Positions 16,693 to 25,778 of a stretch of DNA of 38,276 nucleotides are shown here, one piece after another; position 1 is the first letter of the stretch; every line of letters begins with the position of its first letter. The DNA is from Streptomyces sp. AcH 505. GTDB taxonomy: Bacteria > Actinomycetota > Actinomycetes > Streptomycetales > Streptomycetaceae. Location: assembly GCF_000818175.1 (NCBI RefSeq), contig NZ_JTIY01000005.1, positions 1 to 38,276 on the forward strand. The letters are read 5' to 3'. The position numbers and the translations under genes were made by a program. The notes beneath the pieces were generated by a model, which searched no databases, was not told the origin of the DNA, and saw nothing but the letters and a program-made list of their open reading frames with translations.

Positions 16693-18186
16693 TCAGAACC
16701 TCGGCAGGTCGGGAAAACGTAGTTTGCCTGCATGGATATGCATTCGACCAAGCTCGGCGCAGCGATGTAGCTTTGGAAAGACCTTGCCTGGATTGAGCAG
16801 GCCGTCCGGATCAAAGGCGCACTTCAACCGCTGCTGATGTGCCAGATCAGTTTCATTGAACATTGCCGGCATCAGATCACGCTTTTCGACCCCGACGCCG
16901 TGCTCGCCCGTCAACACGCCCCCTACCTCAACACACAGCCGAAGGATGTCCGCGCCGAAGTGCTCGGCCCGATCGAGTTCGTCGGATTCGTTCGAGTCGT
17001 AAAGAATGAGCGGGTGCAGGTTGCCGTCGCCCGCATGAAACACGTTGGCGACCCGGAGACGATAGTGCTCAGATAGTTCGCGCATACGCGACAGCACCAA
17101 CGGGAGTTTGCCGCGAGGGATGGTACCGTCCATGCAGTAATAATCCGGCGACAGCCGGCCCACGGCCGGGAAGGCCGCCTTGCGGCCTGCCCAGAACTTG
17201 ATGCGTTCTTCTTCTGAATTCGACGCCTTCAATACCGTCGCCCCGCATTTGAGCGCGATTGAACTCACCTGTTCGAGAAGGCAATCGACCTCGACCTCTG
17301 GCCCGTCAAGCTCGATGATCAAAAGCGCATCCACATCAAGCGGATAGCCGGCATGAACGAATGCTTCGGCTGCCTCGATGGCATATTTGTCCATCATCTC
17401 GATGCCGGCAGGAATGATCCCGGCCCCGATGATTCTCGCGACACAGTCGCCTGCAGCCTCCGAACTAGGGAAGCCAACAAGCACCGCCCGAGCCGTCTCT
17501 GGCTTCTTCAAGATTCGGACCGTGACCTCGGTGACAACACCGAGCAGCCCTTCGGAGCCAATGATGACCGAGAGCAGATCGTAGCCATCCGCATCAAAGT
17601 ACTTGCCGCCGATCCGGAGTATCTCGCCGTTGATCAGCACCATCTCGACCCCCAGCACATTATTCATTGTCATGCCGTATTTGAGGCAATGAACGCCGCC
17701 GGAATTCTCTGCAACATTCCCGCCAATACTGCAGGCGATTTGAGATGATGGATCGGGTGCGTAATAGAAGCCTCTTTGCTCCACAGCTTTCGTCACTCCA
17801 AGGTTCGTCACGCCCGGCTGGACGACGGCTACGCGGTTCACATAGTCGATGTCGAGTACAAGATTGAACTTCGACATGCCAAGGAGAACGGCATCCTCAA
17901 GCGGCAACGAGCCTCCTGAAAGCGAGGTCCCAGCTCCGCGCGGCACGACCTTAATTCCGTTGTCGTGACAATAACGCAGAACGCCAGAGACTTGTTCAAC
18001 GGTTGATGGCAACACGACGACCATAGGCAACGCACGATAAGCCGTAAGCCCATCTGATTCGAAAGGCTTCAGTTCCGTTGCGGCGTCGATCACACCCTCC
18101 CCAGGCACGATCGCGCGTAGTGCGTCGACGATTTCATCTCGTCGGCGTACCACTGAGTGGTCGATGTCCGGCATGACAATTGACAT
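16693..18186 (-). CDS. glcD: Glycolate oxidase catalytic subunit GlcD
   Basis: At 497 residues the length matches GlcD. The FAD-binding domain shows VVPRGAGTSLSGGSLP, the PDPSSQIACSIGGNVAENSG loop and CLKYGMTMNNVLGVEMV. The C-terminal catalytic domain has ANVFHAGDGNLHPLILYD, with the flavin-site histidines, and VGGVLTGEHGVGVEKRDLM. It oxidises glycolate, and often D-lactate, to the 2-oxo acid and passes electrons to GlcE/GlcF. It starts 9 bp after the carrier gene, so uptake and oxidation are encoded on one message. Confidence 0.93.
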   Translation of the reverse strand: MSIVMPDIDHSVVRRRDEIVDALRAIVPGEGVIDAATELKPFESDGLTAYRALPMVVVLPSTVEQVSGVLRYCHDNGIKVVPRGAGTSLSGGSLPLEDAVLLGMSKFNLVLDIDYVNRVAVVQPGVTNLGVTKAVEQRGFYYAPDPSSQIACSIGGNVAENSGGVHCLKYGMTMNNVLGVEMVLINGEILRIGGKYFDADGYDLLSVIIGSEGLLGVVTEVTVRILKKPETARAVLVGFPSSEAAGDCVARIIGAGIIPAGIEMMDKYAIEAAEAFVHAGYPLDVDALLIIELDGPEVEVDCLLEQVSSIALKCGATVLKASNSEEERIKFWAGRKAAFPAVGRLSPDYYCMDGTIPRGKLPLVLSRMRELSEHYRLRVANVFHAGDGNLHPLILYDSNESDELDRAEHFGADILRLCVEVGGVLTGEHGVGVEKRDLMPAMFNETDLAHQQRLKCAFDPDGLLNPGKVFPKLHRCAELGRMHIHAGKLRFPDLPRF

Positions 18187-18195
18187 CGATCCTAT

Positions 18196-19506
18196 TCACC
18201 TTCTGATAAGAGCTGCGCATAGGCCGCTCAACGCACAGGCACCACCGACCACGGCGAACACAACGGACGTATTGTGGGTATGATCGATCACGCCGCCAAC
18301 GAGTGGCTCCCCCAGCCCCGCAAAGATGTACGAGTAGGTATTCATGACACCGGTCGCGGTCCCCGCGCGTCGATGGCCGACCAAGTCAGGTACAAACGCC
18401 CAGAACGTCGCATGAGGTCCATAGACGCAGAAGCCACAGAAAAACAGCGCAACGATCGCCCAAGGGCTGGCCACTGGAAGATCGTACATGATCGCTGCAG
18501 TAATGACTGCGAAGAACATGTAGAGCGCGATGGGCTTCCATCGCACGGACCCGAACAGACGATCGGATATCCAGCCGTTTGACAAGGTGCCGAACGCCAT
18601 GCCCACAGGCAGCGCGACGGATATCCACGGCGAGTGGCGGCCGGCCGCCCCACCAAGATGTGACACAGCTTCAGTAAAGTGGACCGGAACCCAAACAACC
18701 AATCCGTATCGTGCTGCGTTATTGAAACCCAGAGCGAGGCCGCCAATGTGGATTTTTACGGTCTTGAGGATCGCCTTGTATCGCACGAACGAACTCTCGG
18801 TCCCATCATGATCCACGGGCGAGCTTTCGTCTGTAGGCTCGATCTCGCGCCTGAATCCCATGTCCTCGGGGGCGTCACGCACGATGAAATAGAAGATGAT
18901 TCCGGCGAAGAACAGCAAGATTACCGGCAACCGAAACACCCATCGCCAGTCGAGATGCAACGTGTCAACGACCACGAGGCCAAGTACATAGGTAACGACG
19001 GACGACATACCTGCTGCAAACAAATAGAGTCCGTAGACTTTTCCACGTTCTGTCTTCGTCCACCAATTTGAAATGATCCGGCTTCCAGGAGCGAAGCCGA
19101 GCGCCTGCAGGTAGCCGTTGAACCACCATGTAAAAAGAAGCGTCTTGAATCCGACCGAAAAGCTCACCACCCAATTCATCAGGCTCGACAAGATGGCCCC
19201 GGCGGTGACGATTTTCCGACCACCGTACTTGTCACCGAGATTGCCATTGATGCCTTGACCGATCGCGTATCCCCAAAGCATGCCAGCAGAGATCCAGCCG
19301 ATGAGCTGTTTGCTAAGGCCAAATTCTTGTTGGATGCCTGGGATTGCAAATCCCAACGTCTGCCTGCCCGTGTAGTAAAAGAGATAGATGAACATCACGC
19401 ACAACAGCATCCGCCACTGAAGGCGGCGATATCCCGCCTGCGCGCTCTCTTCGAAGCTGATGCCGATCTTCGGCGCAGGTTGGGATTTAGTCTCAATCGT
19501 AGCCAT
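18196..19506 (-). CDS. MFS carrier of the organophosphate:phosphate antiporter (OPA, GlpT-like) type
   Basis: This 436-residue inner-membrane protein has about 12 hydrophobic segments. YTGRQTLGFAIPGIQQEFGL matches helix 1 of GlpT, with Arg48 aligned to GlpT Arg45. NNAARYGLVVWVPVHF matches helix 7, with Arg266 aligned to GlpT Arg269. These two arginines bind the substrate phosphate in GlpT, so a phosphorylated or phosphono substrate is likely, exchanged for phosphate. WWTKTERGKVYGLY is also an OPA-style loop. It heads the operon with glcDEF and the Ldh-type gene, and a clear AGGGAGG ribosome site precedes ATG 19506. Candidates are 2-phosphoglycolate or phosphonoacetate; a plain hydroxyacid cannot be excluded. 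Confidence 0.85.
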   Translation of the reverse strand: MATIETKSQPAPKIGISFEESAQAGYRRLQWRMLLCVMFIYLFYYTGRQTLGFAIPGIQQEFGLSKQLIGWISAGMLWGYAIGQGINGNLGDKYGGRKIVTAGAILSSLMNWVVSFSVGFKTLLFTWWFNGYLQALGFAPGSRIISNWWTKTERGKVYGLYLFAAGMSSVVTYVLGLVVVDTLHLDWRWVFRLPVILLFFAGIIFYFIVRDAPEDMGFRREIEPTDESSPVDHDGTESSFVRYKAILKTVKIHIGGLALGFNNAARYGLVVWVPVHFTEAVSHLGGAAGRHSPWISVALPVGMAFGTLSNGWISDRLFGSVRWKPIALYMFFAVITAAIMYDLPVASPWAIVALFFCGFCVYGPHATFWAFVPDLVGHRRAGTATGVMNTYSYIFAGLGEPLVGGVIDHTHNTSVVFAVVGGACALSGLCAALIRR

Positions 19507-19642
19507 TTCGTAACCTCCCTTTCGTTTTCTCCCTGTTGTTTCGGATGACGCAAAGTCGACGGCTTATGCCGCGTTCTTCGGGATTGCTTTGCGCGCGGCC
19601 TCGTCATCGCATTCAAGGCTGCGATGGACGGGCAGATTTGAA

Positions 19643-19681
19643 GAAAAAAAGCCGGAGCGCAGGTGACTCGCGCTCCGGCTT
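19643..19681 (-). terminator. Intrinsic terminator after phnA
   Basis: On the minus strand GCCGGAGCGC and GCGCTCCGGC form a perfect 10-bp stem around a 9-nt loop, followed by seven T residues, directly after the phnA stop. It separates phnA from the carrier operon, which must therefore use its own promoter in the bases before 19507. Confidence 0.9.
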
Positions 19682-19685
19682 TGAG

Positions 19686-20957
19686 TCACTCGACGCCGTT
19701 CAAAGCGAAGTCGAAGATATCGTAGTTGTGTTGAACTTCGTTCTTCGTCTTGCGCAGATAAACGTCGTTAAGTGGTCGGGAGACCAGGAAGGGCACGGTT
19801 TCCTCGCCGAGGCCCCCATGAGAACGCAGTCGCTCGCCGGCTAGCTCCGACAGGTTGTGATCCTCGCGGCGCGCGCCCACTACCGTGTTGCGATCAGAGA
19901 ACACGGCAAAGTCGCCTTCCCGATCCAACGGAAGATCGAACTGCTTGCAGACCTCAGCCTTGTCGAGGACAAGTTCGATGCCAGGCAAGCCACGAACAAA
20001 TTCCATCATCGCGCCGACGTCGCCGGGCTTCTGAAGATGCACACGGACGAAGGAACCCAGCGCCCCGTGATGTTTGACGAAAGGGTCCGCGATCGGACAG
20101 ATGACTCGTACCGACCCCTCGCCAAACCGAGCGGAAATTTCGTCTTGCACATAGATTACGTTCGCTTCACCGTCGGGCCCACACTTGTCGTTCATACCGT
20201 GATCGGCAGTGATCGCCACGGTGGCACCCAGCTTGATCAATTTACCAATGCGCTCATCCACGGCTTTCAGAAACGCATTCGATTCCGGTGCGCCCGGTGC
20301 GTACTTGTGCTGCACGTAGTCTGATGTGGAAAGGTACATCAGCATCGGCCTTTTCAACTCGAACAGCCTGACGCCGGCGTCGAAGACAAAAATCGAGAGG
20401 TCCGCCGAATATTGATCTGGCTGGCTTCGTCCAACCAATGCTTCTGCAGTGTGGAAGCCATCAATATCCAACTTTGCGTCGTTTGCGTTCTGAGCAGAGA
20501 AGGCGACGCCCTTCATGTTGTAGGCGAGCACCTTGAGAAGCTTGTCTTTGGCCGTAACGACGGCCGTCGAAACGCCAGCCCCGCTCACAGCTCCCAGAAT
20601 CGTCCCGCAACGCAACCGCTTTGCGTCGGTGACCATGATCTCTTCGCCTGTCTCGCTGTCGAGATAGTAGTTGCCGTTGATCCCATGAATTGCGGGCGGC
20701 ACGCCAGTCACGATGGAGGTGTTGTTCGTGTTCGTCGTGCTCGGCATCGAGCACTTGGCGTAACCCAGATAACCACCTTCCTTGATCGCCTTCATCGCGG
20801 GAAGGATACCGTTCTCGATTCCGTGTGTGAGATATGCGGGATCGAAGCCATCGACGCAGACAACAACAGTCGGTGTTTTCGGAAGCGCGTATTGTCGCTG
20901 ATTGACGGTGACCGAATGTCCGTCTTGGTCGGTCGATAATGCGGAAGTTTTTGCCAT
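19686..20957 (-). CDS. phnA: Phosphonoacetate hydrolase PhnA
   Basis: This 423-residue enzyme of the alkaline phosphatase superfamily hydrolyses the C-P bond of phosphonoacetate to acetate and phosphate with two zinc ions. Signature regions are all present: Asp36 in VVCVDGFDPAYL, nucleophile Thr75 in PSTTNTNNTSIVTGVPPAIH, the metal pair in STSDYVQHKYAPGAPESNAF, ITADHGMNDK, and the late His in RSHGGLGEETVPFL. ICPIADPFVKHHGALGSF also matches known PhnA proteins. No signal peptide, so cytoplasmic. It is a single gene closed by a strong terminator. Upstream, 59 bp before the ATG, is the 34-bp motif shared with the second hydrolase. No phnW or phnY is in the window, so phosphonoacetate may be imported rather than made from aminoethylphosphonate. 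Confidence 0.9.
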   Translation of the reverse strand: MAKTSALSTDQDGHSVTVNQRQYALPKTPTVVVCVDGFDPAYLTHGIENGILPAMKAIKEGGYLGYAKCSMPSTTNTNNTSIVTGVPPAIHGINGNYYLDSETGEEIMVTDAKRLRCGTILGAVSGAGVSTAVVTAKDKLLKVLAYNMKGVAFSAQNANDAKLDIDGFHTAEALVGRSQPDQYSADLSIFVFDAGVRLFELKRPMLMYLSTSDYVQHKYAPGAPESNAFLKAVDERIGKLIKLGATVAITADHGMNDKCGPDGEANVIYVQDEISARFGEGSVRVICPIADPFVKHHGALGSFVRVHLQKPGDVGAMMEFVRGLPGIELVLDKAEVCKQFDLPLDREGDFAVFSDRNTVVGARREDHNLSELAGERLRSHGGLGEETVPFLVSRPLNDVYLRKTKNEVQHNYDIFDFALNGVE

Positions 20958-21276
20958 GGTCTACCTTTTGGTGGCACGAGTAAGGTGCGGAATAATTATC
21001 GCGAAGTGTGCGACTTTCAATCGAATAAGCCGCTCCCGTGTGTGAGTTTAAGTAACATGCAAAGATCAGTCACTTCTGCGACAATGCGCTCTGCGCAGTG
21101 ACATGATGACGGTCATTTCACTCGACGCGACTGTGGGGACATCGACTCGCGAGCGTCGGCAGCGGATGGGTGCTCCAAGCGAGCTTACCCAGCTTCGCAT
21201 TCAAGAGGACTCAATCTCACACGCCGGTGCAATTTTTTCGATTGAGATTCTCCAGGCAAAATTCTTACGTTGAGCC
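20958..21276. promoter_or_regulatory. Divergent phnA/gph promoter region
   Basis: These 319 bp carry motif copy C at 21016-21049. Just downstream on the minus strand is TTGAAA with an A/T-rich TAATTA 16 bp further on, a possible -35/-10 pair for phnA. Between 21070 and 21102 GTCACT and AGTGAC form the arms of a dyad with a 22-nt loop. A 56-codon open frame at 21103-21273 has no ribosome site and is not called. Confidence 0.5.
21016..21049 (-). promoter_or_regulatory. 34-bp bipartite regulon motif, copy C (phnA promoter)
   Basis: On the minus strand it reads AAACTCACACACGG, a 9-bp spacer, then ATTCGATTGAA. Both halves and the spacing match copies A, B and D. It ends 59 bp from the phnA start and its TTGAA end could be part of the -35 element, an arrangement common for activators such as LysR proteins. 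Confidence 0.7.
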
Positions 21277-21942
21277 ATGCCCGACTTTTTTCCAGTCCAA
21301 GCAATCATCTTCGATCTCGACGGCACGTTGGTGGACAGTGCTGAAGACCTTCAAGCCGCGCTTAATCAACTGCTGAGCGAGCTAAGGCTCTGCTCGATTG
21401 GTGCAGAGGAGATCAAAGCCATGATAGGGGATGGCGTGCCCAAACTGGTTGAACGGGGCCTCGCTGCGGCGAATGGGGATCCAGAGAAGGCCGATGTATG
21501 GGTCCCGCGCTTTCTCGAGATCTACCAGCAAAATCCGGCAGCATTGACCCGCTGCTACCCAGATGTGCGCGAAACGCTCGGTATGCTGCACCGGAGGAAA
21601 TTTAAGCTTGGCGTTGTGACCAACAAGCCGGCTCGCGCGGCGAGACAGATCCTGGAGTCACTGCTTCTATCCCAGTTTTTCTCGGTAGTTGTCGGCGGCG
21701 ATACTCTTCAAGAGCGCAAGCCTCACCCGGCACCGCTTCTGGAAGCGGCCAGACAACTCGACCTCGAGCCCGGCCAGATACTGATGGTTGGCGATAACAT
21801 GCACGACGTAAAAGCTGCTCGCGCGGCAGGTATGCGCTGTGTCGCAGTCAGCTATGGCTACCATCATCAACCACCCTCCGAGTTCAATGCCGATGGCCTC
21901 ATCGATCGGTTCGGCGACCTCTTGGCGCTTGTCATGGATTAG
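21277..21942 (+). CDS. gph: Phosphoglycolate phosphatase (HAD family)
   Basis: The 221-residue HAD-superfamily phosphatase has motif I FDLDGTLVDS (nucleophile Asp13, acid Asp15), motif II GVVTNKP, motif III Lys in ERKPHPAPLL and motif IV MVGDNMHDVKAA, with an alpha-helical cap between I and II. The pattern, length and GDGVPKLVERGL cap loop match Gph/CbbZ, which removes phosphate from 2-phosphoglycolate to give glycolate. It is divergent from phnA and its product would feed the glycolate oxidase encoded next to it. Other small phosphates or phosphonates remain possible because HAD specificity is hard to read from sequence. Confidence 0.85.
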   Translation: MPDFFPVQAIIFDLDGTLVDSAEDLQAALNQLLSELRLCSIGAEEIKAMIGDGVPKLVERGLAAANGDPEKADVWVPRFLEIYQQNPAALTRCYPDVRETLGMLHRRKFKLGVVTNKPARAARQILESLLLSQFFSVVVGGDTLQERKPHPAPLLEAARQLDLEPGQILMVGDNMHDVKAARAAGMRCVAVSYGYHHQPPSEFNADGLIDRFGDLLALVMD

Positions 21943-22119
21943 GCGGCGGACCAATTATGACGATGCGATCGATGACGGAGTCGTTCGTGACCACGACTTT
22001 TTATACCGGCAGAAAAACCATAGCTTGTCGCTCGAGCTGAGCCTTAGCGTATCCGGCTGTCTTCACGGCCAAATCCGGGCCAATCGGCGGCTATGCGGGC
22101 GTAGCAAGAAGCGGGTCTG

Positions 22120-23568
22120 TTAAGAACGACGATTGTCGCTGCCATCCGAAGGCTCCGGCAGCGTCGCGGTTCTAAGCAAGTTGGTCGTGCCCGAAACGCC
22201 AAACGGAATCCCTGCGATAATCACAATATTGTCGCCAGCTTTGCCGAAACCCGCGCCGAGCGTCGCATTGCAAGCTAACTGCGTCATTGACGCCTCGTCT
22301 TCAATTTCGTTCACGACAAGCGAATGGACACCCCATACCGGAGCAAGCTGACGGGCTGTCGAGATGGAAGGAGTCAGACTCAATATTGGTGCCGGTGGTC
22401 GCTCTCGCGCTGCTCGGATGGTTGATGATCCAGACTTGGTATAGGCAACCGTGGCTTTTGCCTCGATGAGATGCGCTGTAACTCCCAAAGCCGAACATAT
22501 CGCGTCGGCATGACTTTGGCGCGGCTTGTCACGCTTGATCTCGTTGTAAAGCCCGGCGTGGGCTTCTCCCTCGGCTCCCTCGATAATTGAATTCATCACG
22601 CGCACCGCTTCGCAGGGATAGCGTCCGCTAGCCGACTCCGCTGACAGCATTACGGCATCGGCGCCTTCAAAAACGGCTGCGGCCACGTCGGATGCCTCCG
22701 CCCGCGTCGGAACAGGTGACGACGTCATCGACTCAAGCATCTGCGTTGCGACGACCACGGGCTTTCCCTGAGATCGGCACACACGCAATATCCGCCGCTG
22801 CAAAATTGGCACCCGTTCTAACGGGACTTCAACCCCCAAATCGCCGCGCGCGATCATGATGCCGTCAGACAAGGCCACAATTTCATCAAGATTGTCGATC
22901 GCAGCCGGCTTTTCGAGCTTCGACATGATAAGGGCGCGCGAACCGATCAGGTCCCTGGCCTCCAGGACATCTTCCGGGCGTTGTACGAAAGATAGAGCGA
23001 CCCAATCGACGCCGAGTTCGAGACCAAACGAAAGGTCACTGCGATCCTTCGCCGTTAATGGCGATATGGGCAGCACGACGTTCGGAAGATTGACACCTTT
23101 ACGCTCCGAGATCGTTCCGGCCACCTTGACTTGCGTCAGGGCGAAGTCTGCCCCGCAATCGACGACTCGGAGCCGCATCTTGCCGTCGTCCACCAACAGA
23201 TCGGTGCCGGGGACGAGCGCCGTGAAAATCTCAGGGTGCGGGAGACACACACGGTTCGGGTCACCGGGAGCCGGATCAAGATCGAGCCTGAACTCGCGGT
23301 TAAAGGAAAGGTCGACTGAACCGTCTTTAAAAGACCCTATGCGGAGCTTTGGACCCTGGAGATCCATCAGGATTCCGATCGGACGGCCGGTTACCGATTC
23401 GATCCACCTGATCGCCTCGAACCGAGCTTGGTGATCCTCGCGCGTTCCGTGGCTAAAATTGAGACGAAAGACATCAACCCCAGTTTCAAACAAGGCGAGG
23501 ATCATCTCGGGAGTTGAACTGGCCGGCCCAAGCGTGGCGATGATCTTGGCATTTCTCGAACGGCGCAC
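22120..23568 (-). CDS. pyk: Pyruvate kinase
   Basis: About 482 residues, the normal length. Visible are RNAKIIATLGPASSTPEMIL, VFRLNFSHGTREDHQ, MDLQGPKLRIGSF, the catalytic Lys region IMSKLEKPAAIDNLDEI, IMIARGDLGVEVPLERVP and VATQMLESMTSSPVPTRAEA. The enzyme turns PEP and ADP into pyruvate and ATP. The start was set at GTG 23568: AGCGGAG lies 6 bases upstream of it, while the in-frame TTG at 23574 has no spacing. It is last in the gcl operon, 2 bp after glycerate 2-kinase, so glycerate can be taken through 2-phosphoglycerate and PEP to pyruvate, needing only enolase from elsewhere. Confidence 0.93.
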   Translation of the reverse strand: MRRSRNAKIIATLGPASSTPEMILALFETGVDVFRLNFSHGTREDHQARFEAIRWIESVTGRPIGILMDLQGPKLRIGSFKDGSVDLSFNREFRLDLDPAPGDPNRVCLPHPEIFTALVPGTDLLVDDGKMRLRVVDCGADFALTQVKVAGTISERKGVNLPNVVLPISPLTAKDRSDLSFGLELGVDWVALSFVQRPEDVLEARDLIGSRALIMSKLEKPAAIDNLDEIVALSDGIMIARGDLGVEVPLERVPILQRRILRVCRSQGKPVVVATQMLESMTSSPVPTRAEASDVAAAVFEGADAVMLSAESASGRYPCEAVRVMNSIIEGAEGEAHAGLYNEIKRDKPRQSHADAICSALGVTAHLIEAKATVAYTKSGSSTIRAARERPPAPILSLTPSISTARQLAPVWGVHSLVVNEIEDEASMTQLACNATLGAGFGKAGDNIVIIAGIPFGVSGTTNLLRTATLPEPSDGSDNRRS

Positions 23569-23570
23569 AG

Positions 23571-24836
23571 TCAACTCCGCTTTGTCACGAGGACGGCTCT
23601 GAAGTCATTGACGTTCGTCAGGGTAGGACCTGTAACGACGAGTGCATCAATTGCCGAAAACAGGCTGTAGGCATCATTGTCGTCCAGGCTTGCATGAGGA
23701 TTGAGGCCGCGTTCGTGACATCGATCCCAAAAGTCTGGCTGCAGGATTGCGCCGGCATTGTCCTCGCTTCCATCTATGCCGTCGGTGTCGCCAGCAAATG
23801 CCCAAACGCCGCCCCGCGCCCGGACAGCGAGGCTCAGCAGAAATTCAGCATTGCGACCGCCTCGCCCCTTTCCACGCACGGTAACCGTCGTTTCTCCACC
23901 TGAGATCAGCACACACGGGATCTCGAGAGGTTGACCCCAATCGCTACATTGACGGGCGATGCCGGCATGCACGATACCGACTTCGCGAGCTTCTCCTTCA
24001 ATCGCACTGCCCAGAATGAGCGCCGCAACACCCGCATCGCGGGCAATCCGCGCTGCGGCTTCCAGAGAGCTTTGAGGCGTAGCGATAATCCGGTACGAGG
24101 AATTCTCAAAACAGGCATCACCAGGTTTCGGCGTTTCCGATGTCTTGCCCTCCAGATGTCTCCGGATGGAGGCTGGAATCGTAATGTTGTACTTCGACAA
24201 GATGTTTAGGGCTTCTGCACCGGTTGACGGGTCGCCGATGGTCGGCCCCGACCCGATCACCGCGGGGTCGTCGCCCGGAACGTCCGAGATCGCCAATGTG
24301 AAAATCTTGGCCGGCGCGGCAACAGCAGCGAGCCGACCCCCTTTGATGGCGGACAGATGCTTCCGCACAATGTTCATCTCGCCGATAGGCGCGCCACTGA
24401 CTAATAAGGCTCTGTTGATTGCTCGCTTGTCCTCGATATCAATTCCGTCAGCCGGGAGAGCAAGCAGCGAGGATGCCCCGCCCGAAATCAGCACCAGAAC
24501 GAGGTCATTCGAACTGAGATGGGAGACCTTTTGAATTATTCGGCGAGAGGCACTTAAGCCGCGGGTGTCCGGAACGGGATGTGATGCTTCAACAACCTCG
24601 ATGCTCCGGCAAGGAACGCCGTGCCCGTCTCGCGTGATCACCACGCCTTCGAGCGGACCATCCCAGTGCGCTTCGACCGCGGCAGCCATCGCGGCCGCTG
24701 CCTTTCCGGCGCCTACAACTATTGTACGCCCTTTTGACCGAGGTGGCAGAAAGTCGGGCAAGCATATCTCTGGCGACGCAGAATCAATCGCTGCCTTGAA
24801 CATTCTGAGAAGCAGATCGCGACAGTCGAGGGTCAT
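23571..24836 (-). CDS. gckA: Glycerate 2-kinase (GckA/TtuD, MOFRL family)
   Basis: This 421-residue class II glycerate kinase phosphorylates D-glycerate at C2. Family marks are the N-terminal VVGAGKAAAAMAAAVE, the Gly/Ser loop ISGGASSLLALPADGI, KHLSAIKGGRLA, and the C-terminal MOFRL domain with GRGGRNAEFLLSLAV and DTDGIDGSEDNAGA. Alphaproteobacteria use this type in the serine cycle and in glyoxylate or tartrate use. It lies 16 bp after glxR and 2 bp before pyk in the same operon. Confidence 0.92.
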   Translation of the reverse strand: MTLDCRDLLLRMFKAAIDSASPEICLPDFLPPRSKGRTIVVGAGKAAAAMAAAVEAHWDGPLEGVVITRDGHGVPCRSIEVVEASHPVPDTRGLSASRRIIQKVSHLSSNDLVLVLISGGASSLLALPADGIDIEDKRAINRALLVSGAPIGEMNIVRKHLSAIKGGRLAAVAAPAKIFTLAISDVPGDDPAVIGSGPTIGDPSTGAEALNILSKYNITIPASIRRHLEGKTSETPKPGDACFENSSYRIIATPQSSLEAAARIARDAGVAALILGSAIEGEAREVGIVHAGIARQCSDWGQPLEIPCVLISGGETTVTVRGKGRGGRNAEFLLSLAVRARGGVWAFAGDTDGIDGSEDNAGAILQPDFWDRCHERGLNPHASLDDNDAYSLFSAIDALVVTGPTLTNVNDFRAVLVTKRS

Positions 24837-24852
24837 CGTCGCTTCCTGGTCG

Positions 24853-25740
24853 TCACGGTTTGGCGATCTGATGCGAAGCTAGGAGCTCAAGAGCCTTCAC
24901 CATGCCAGAGTGATCCCACGCCTTGCCGCCGTTGGCGGCACAGCTGTTGAACAGCTCCTGCGCCATGGCAGTGTTCGGCAACGCCACGCCGAGCGCCTTG
25001 GCACCCTGCAACGCGAGATTGAGATCTTTCTGATGCAGCTCGATGCGGAAGCCTGGATCGAAGGTACGCTTGATCATGCGTTCGCCGTGCACTTCGAGAA
25101 TGCGCGAAGCTGCGAAACCGCCCATCAGCGCCTTGCGCACTTTGGCCGGGTCTGCACCCGCTTTCGACGCGAAGATCAGAGCTTCGGCCACGGCCTCGAT
25201 GTTAAGCGCCACGATGATCTGGTTCGCGACCTTAGTGGTCTGGCCGTCGCCGTTGCCGCCGACGTGAGTGATGTTCTTGCCCATCAGTTCGAAATACGGC
25301 TTGACGGTCACGAAGTCCTCTTCATGGCCGCCGACCATGATGGTTAGCGAGGCCGCCTTTGCGCCGACTTCGCCACCGGAGACCGGCGCATCGAGATAAC
25401 GCGCACCGAGCTTTTCGACCTTCTCGGCGAACTTCTTGGTTTCGATCGGCGAGATCGAACTCATGTCGACGACGATCTTGCCCTTGCCGAGATTGTCGGC
25501 GACGCCGTTCTCTCCGAACAATACGGATTCGACATGCGGCGTATCCGGCACCATGATGATGATGATGTCGGCATTCTTCGCCACTTCGGCGGCGCTCTTC
25601 GCGACCTTGCCCTTTTTGCCAAGGTCAGCCGGCACGCCCTCAATGGTGTAGAGGTGAACCTCGTGACCGGCGTCGATCAGATGACCGGCCATCGGCGCGC
25701 CCATCGTGCCCAATCCGATGAAACCCAGTTTCTTAGACAT
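24853..25740 (-). CDS. glxR: Tartronate semialdehyde reductase (2-hydroxy-3-oxopropionate reductase)
   Basis: The 295-residue beta-hydroxyacid dehydrogenase starts with the Rossmann motif LGFIGLGTMGAPMAGHLI. It continues with the substrate-binding block LDAPVSGGEVGAKAASLTIM and the catalytic-Lys block GQTTKVANQIIVALNIEAV. It reduces tartronate semialdehyde to D-glycerate with NAD(P)H. Its place between hydroxypyruvate isomerase and glycerate kinase in a gcl operon fixes the assignment better than sequence alone. Confidence 0.92.
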   Translation of the reverse strand: MSKKLGFIGLGTMGAPMAGHLIDAGHEVHLYTIEGVPADLGKKGKVAKSAAEVAKNADIIIIMVPDTPHVESVLFGENGVADNLGKGKIVVDMSSISPIETKKFAEKVEKLGARYLDAPVSGGEVGAKAASLTIMVGGHEEDFVTVKPYFELMGKNITHVGGNGDGQTTKVANQIIVALNIEAVAEALIFASKAGADPAKVRKALMGGFAASRILEVHGERMIKRTFDPGFRIELHQKDLNLALQGAKALGVALPNTAMAQELFNSCAANGGKAWDHSGMVKALELLASHQIAKP

Positions 25741-25778
25741 CGAAAACTCCCTAAATCACCTTGAGGATGGAAGGCTTT

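Noticed and set aside
21103..21273. 56-codon plus-strand frame ending 3 bp before gph
   Set aside because: No ribosome site and no recognisable sequence; the position could fit a leader peptide, but the support is too thin.
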